A stretch of DNA of 64,000 bases from contig OU452223.1 of NCBI GenBank assembly GCA_911728455.2, forward strand, positions 310,001 to 374,000, read 5' to 3'. The notes beneath the pieces are model-generated. The model was not told the origin of the DNA. It saw nothing but the letters and a program-made list of their open reading frames with translations, and searched no databases. Made by a program: the position numbers and the translations under genes. Positions 63,616 through 64,000 of this stretch are shown here, piece by piece. Each line of letters opens with the position of its first letter. The first letter of the stretch is position 1. Source of the stretch: Marthasterias glacialis. Taxonomy: Eukaryota > Echinodermata > Asteroidea > Forcipulatida > Asteriidae.

Positions 63616-64000
63616 ACAGGACCCCCCTGTCCACTCTCCCACACAGAAGATCCACAACTGGTGACATACCTCACTAACTGCCAATTTCAACAGCCGAACA
63701 GGTAGTTGACATACGAAAGAAGAAGAGAAGAAGAACGTATATTTTTAATAAAATGGCTCAGTAACTGTGTTATTATTACCAAAATCCGACTTTTGGTGAC
63801 TCTGTCGGTCAAGGCATGTATTTGCACATAGTTTGCCATCAACTCAGATGACCTAATACCCACAATAGGTCATGTGATGACATGTAAACATTGGTCCCAC
63901 AACTTGTCTATTAGGAGAGAGTCAATCAATAATATAACAACTGCACAGGGGACAAATAAAATTAATCTGCATTTTTACCCTAAAACAATGAACTCAGTGC
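63616..64000. other. Low-copy sequence to the window edge
   Basis: No gene or RNA visible. It contains the inverted counterpart (63854-63878) of the motif near 62057. Confidence 0.4.

Overview
This is eukaryotic nuclear DNA made almost entirely of repeats and mobile elements. Split genes with GT/AG introns, a CR1/jockey-type LINE, many TIR-bearing DNA elements and a satellite array point to an animal. The repeat repertoire suggests a marine invertebrate, perhaps an echinoderm or other invertebrate deuterostome, but that is inference. I see no rRNA, tRNA gene, CRISPR array or bacterial operon.

Region 1 (1-39623): a very AT-rich, C-poor satellite built on a degenerate decamer close to TTAGTATTAT. 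It runs off the left edge of the window. It carries higher-order duplications from about 36 bp up to segments about 8.5 kb apart. Six non-satellite islands interrupt it: a pogo/Tigger-like element (5671-6520), a TTAA-flanked piggyBac-like MITE (11835-12132), a polyadenylated retroposon 3' end (13816-14010), two related TTAA-type elements in opposite orientations (15484-15931 and 35623-36269), and a 1.0-kb TIR-like island of unknown class (17025-18056).

Region 2 (39624-41605): a short minisatellite, then low-copy DNA with one unrecognised minus-strand ORF.

Region 3 (41606-60537): one minisatellite with 80-81 bp units, about 5.8 kb in total. Four insertions split it: a 2.2-kb segment ending in a palindrome cluster (43387-45619), an 8.37-kb DNA transposon (47970-56342), a 5'-truncated LINE (56731-57935), and a 1.34-kb Harbinger-like element with TTA duplications (58186-59524). 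The transposon is the main find. It has perfect 31-bp terminal inverted repeats, a clean empty site readable from the repeat unit, and an intact five-exon gene for a 711-residue protein. That protein resembles the family I know as DUF7869 and has a plausible D418/D497/D539 RNase H-fold triad. I read it as a transposase and the element as apparently intact and recent. Several MITEs are nested inside it.

Region 4 (60538-64000): low-copy DNA with a tRNA-derived SINE-like segment, a TIR-bearing element rich in GGTTACACGG motifs, and a short inverted repeat pair. No convincing host gene is visible.

The only intact coding capacity I support with confidence is the transposase. The many repetitive reading frames in the arrays arise from the repeat period.
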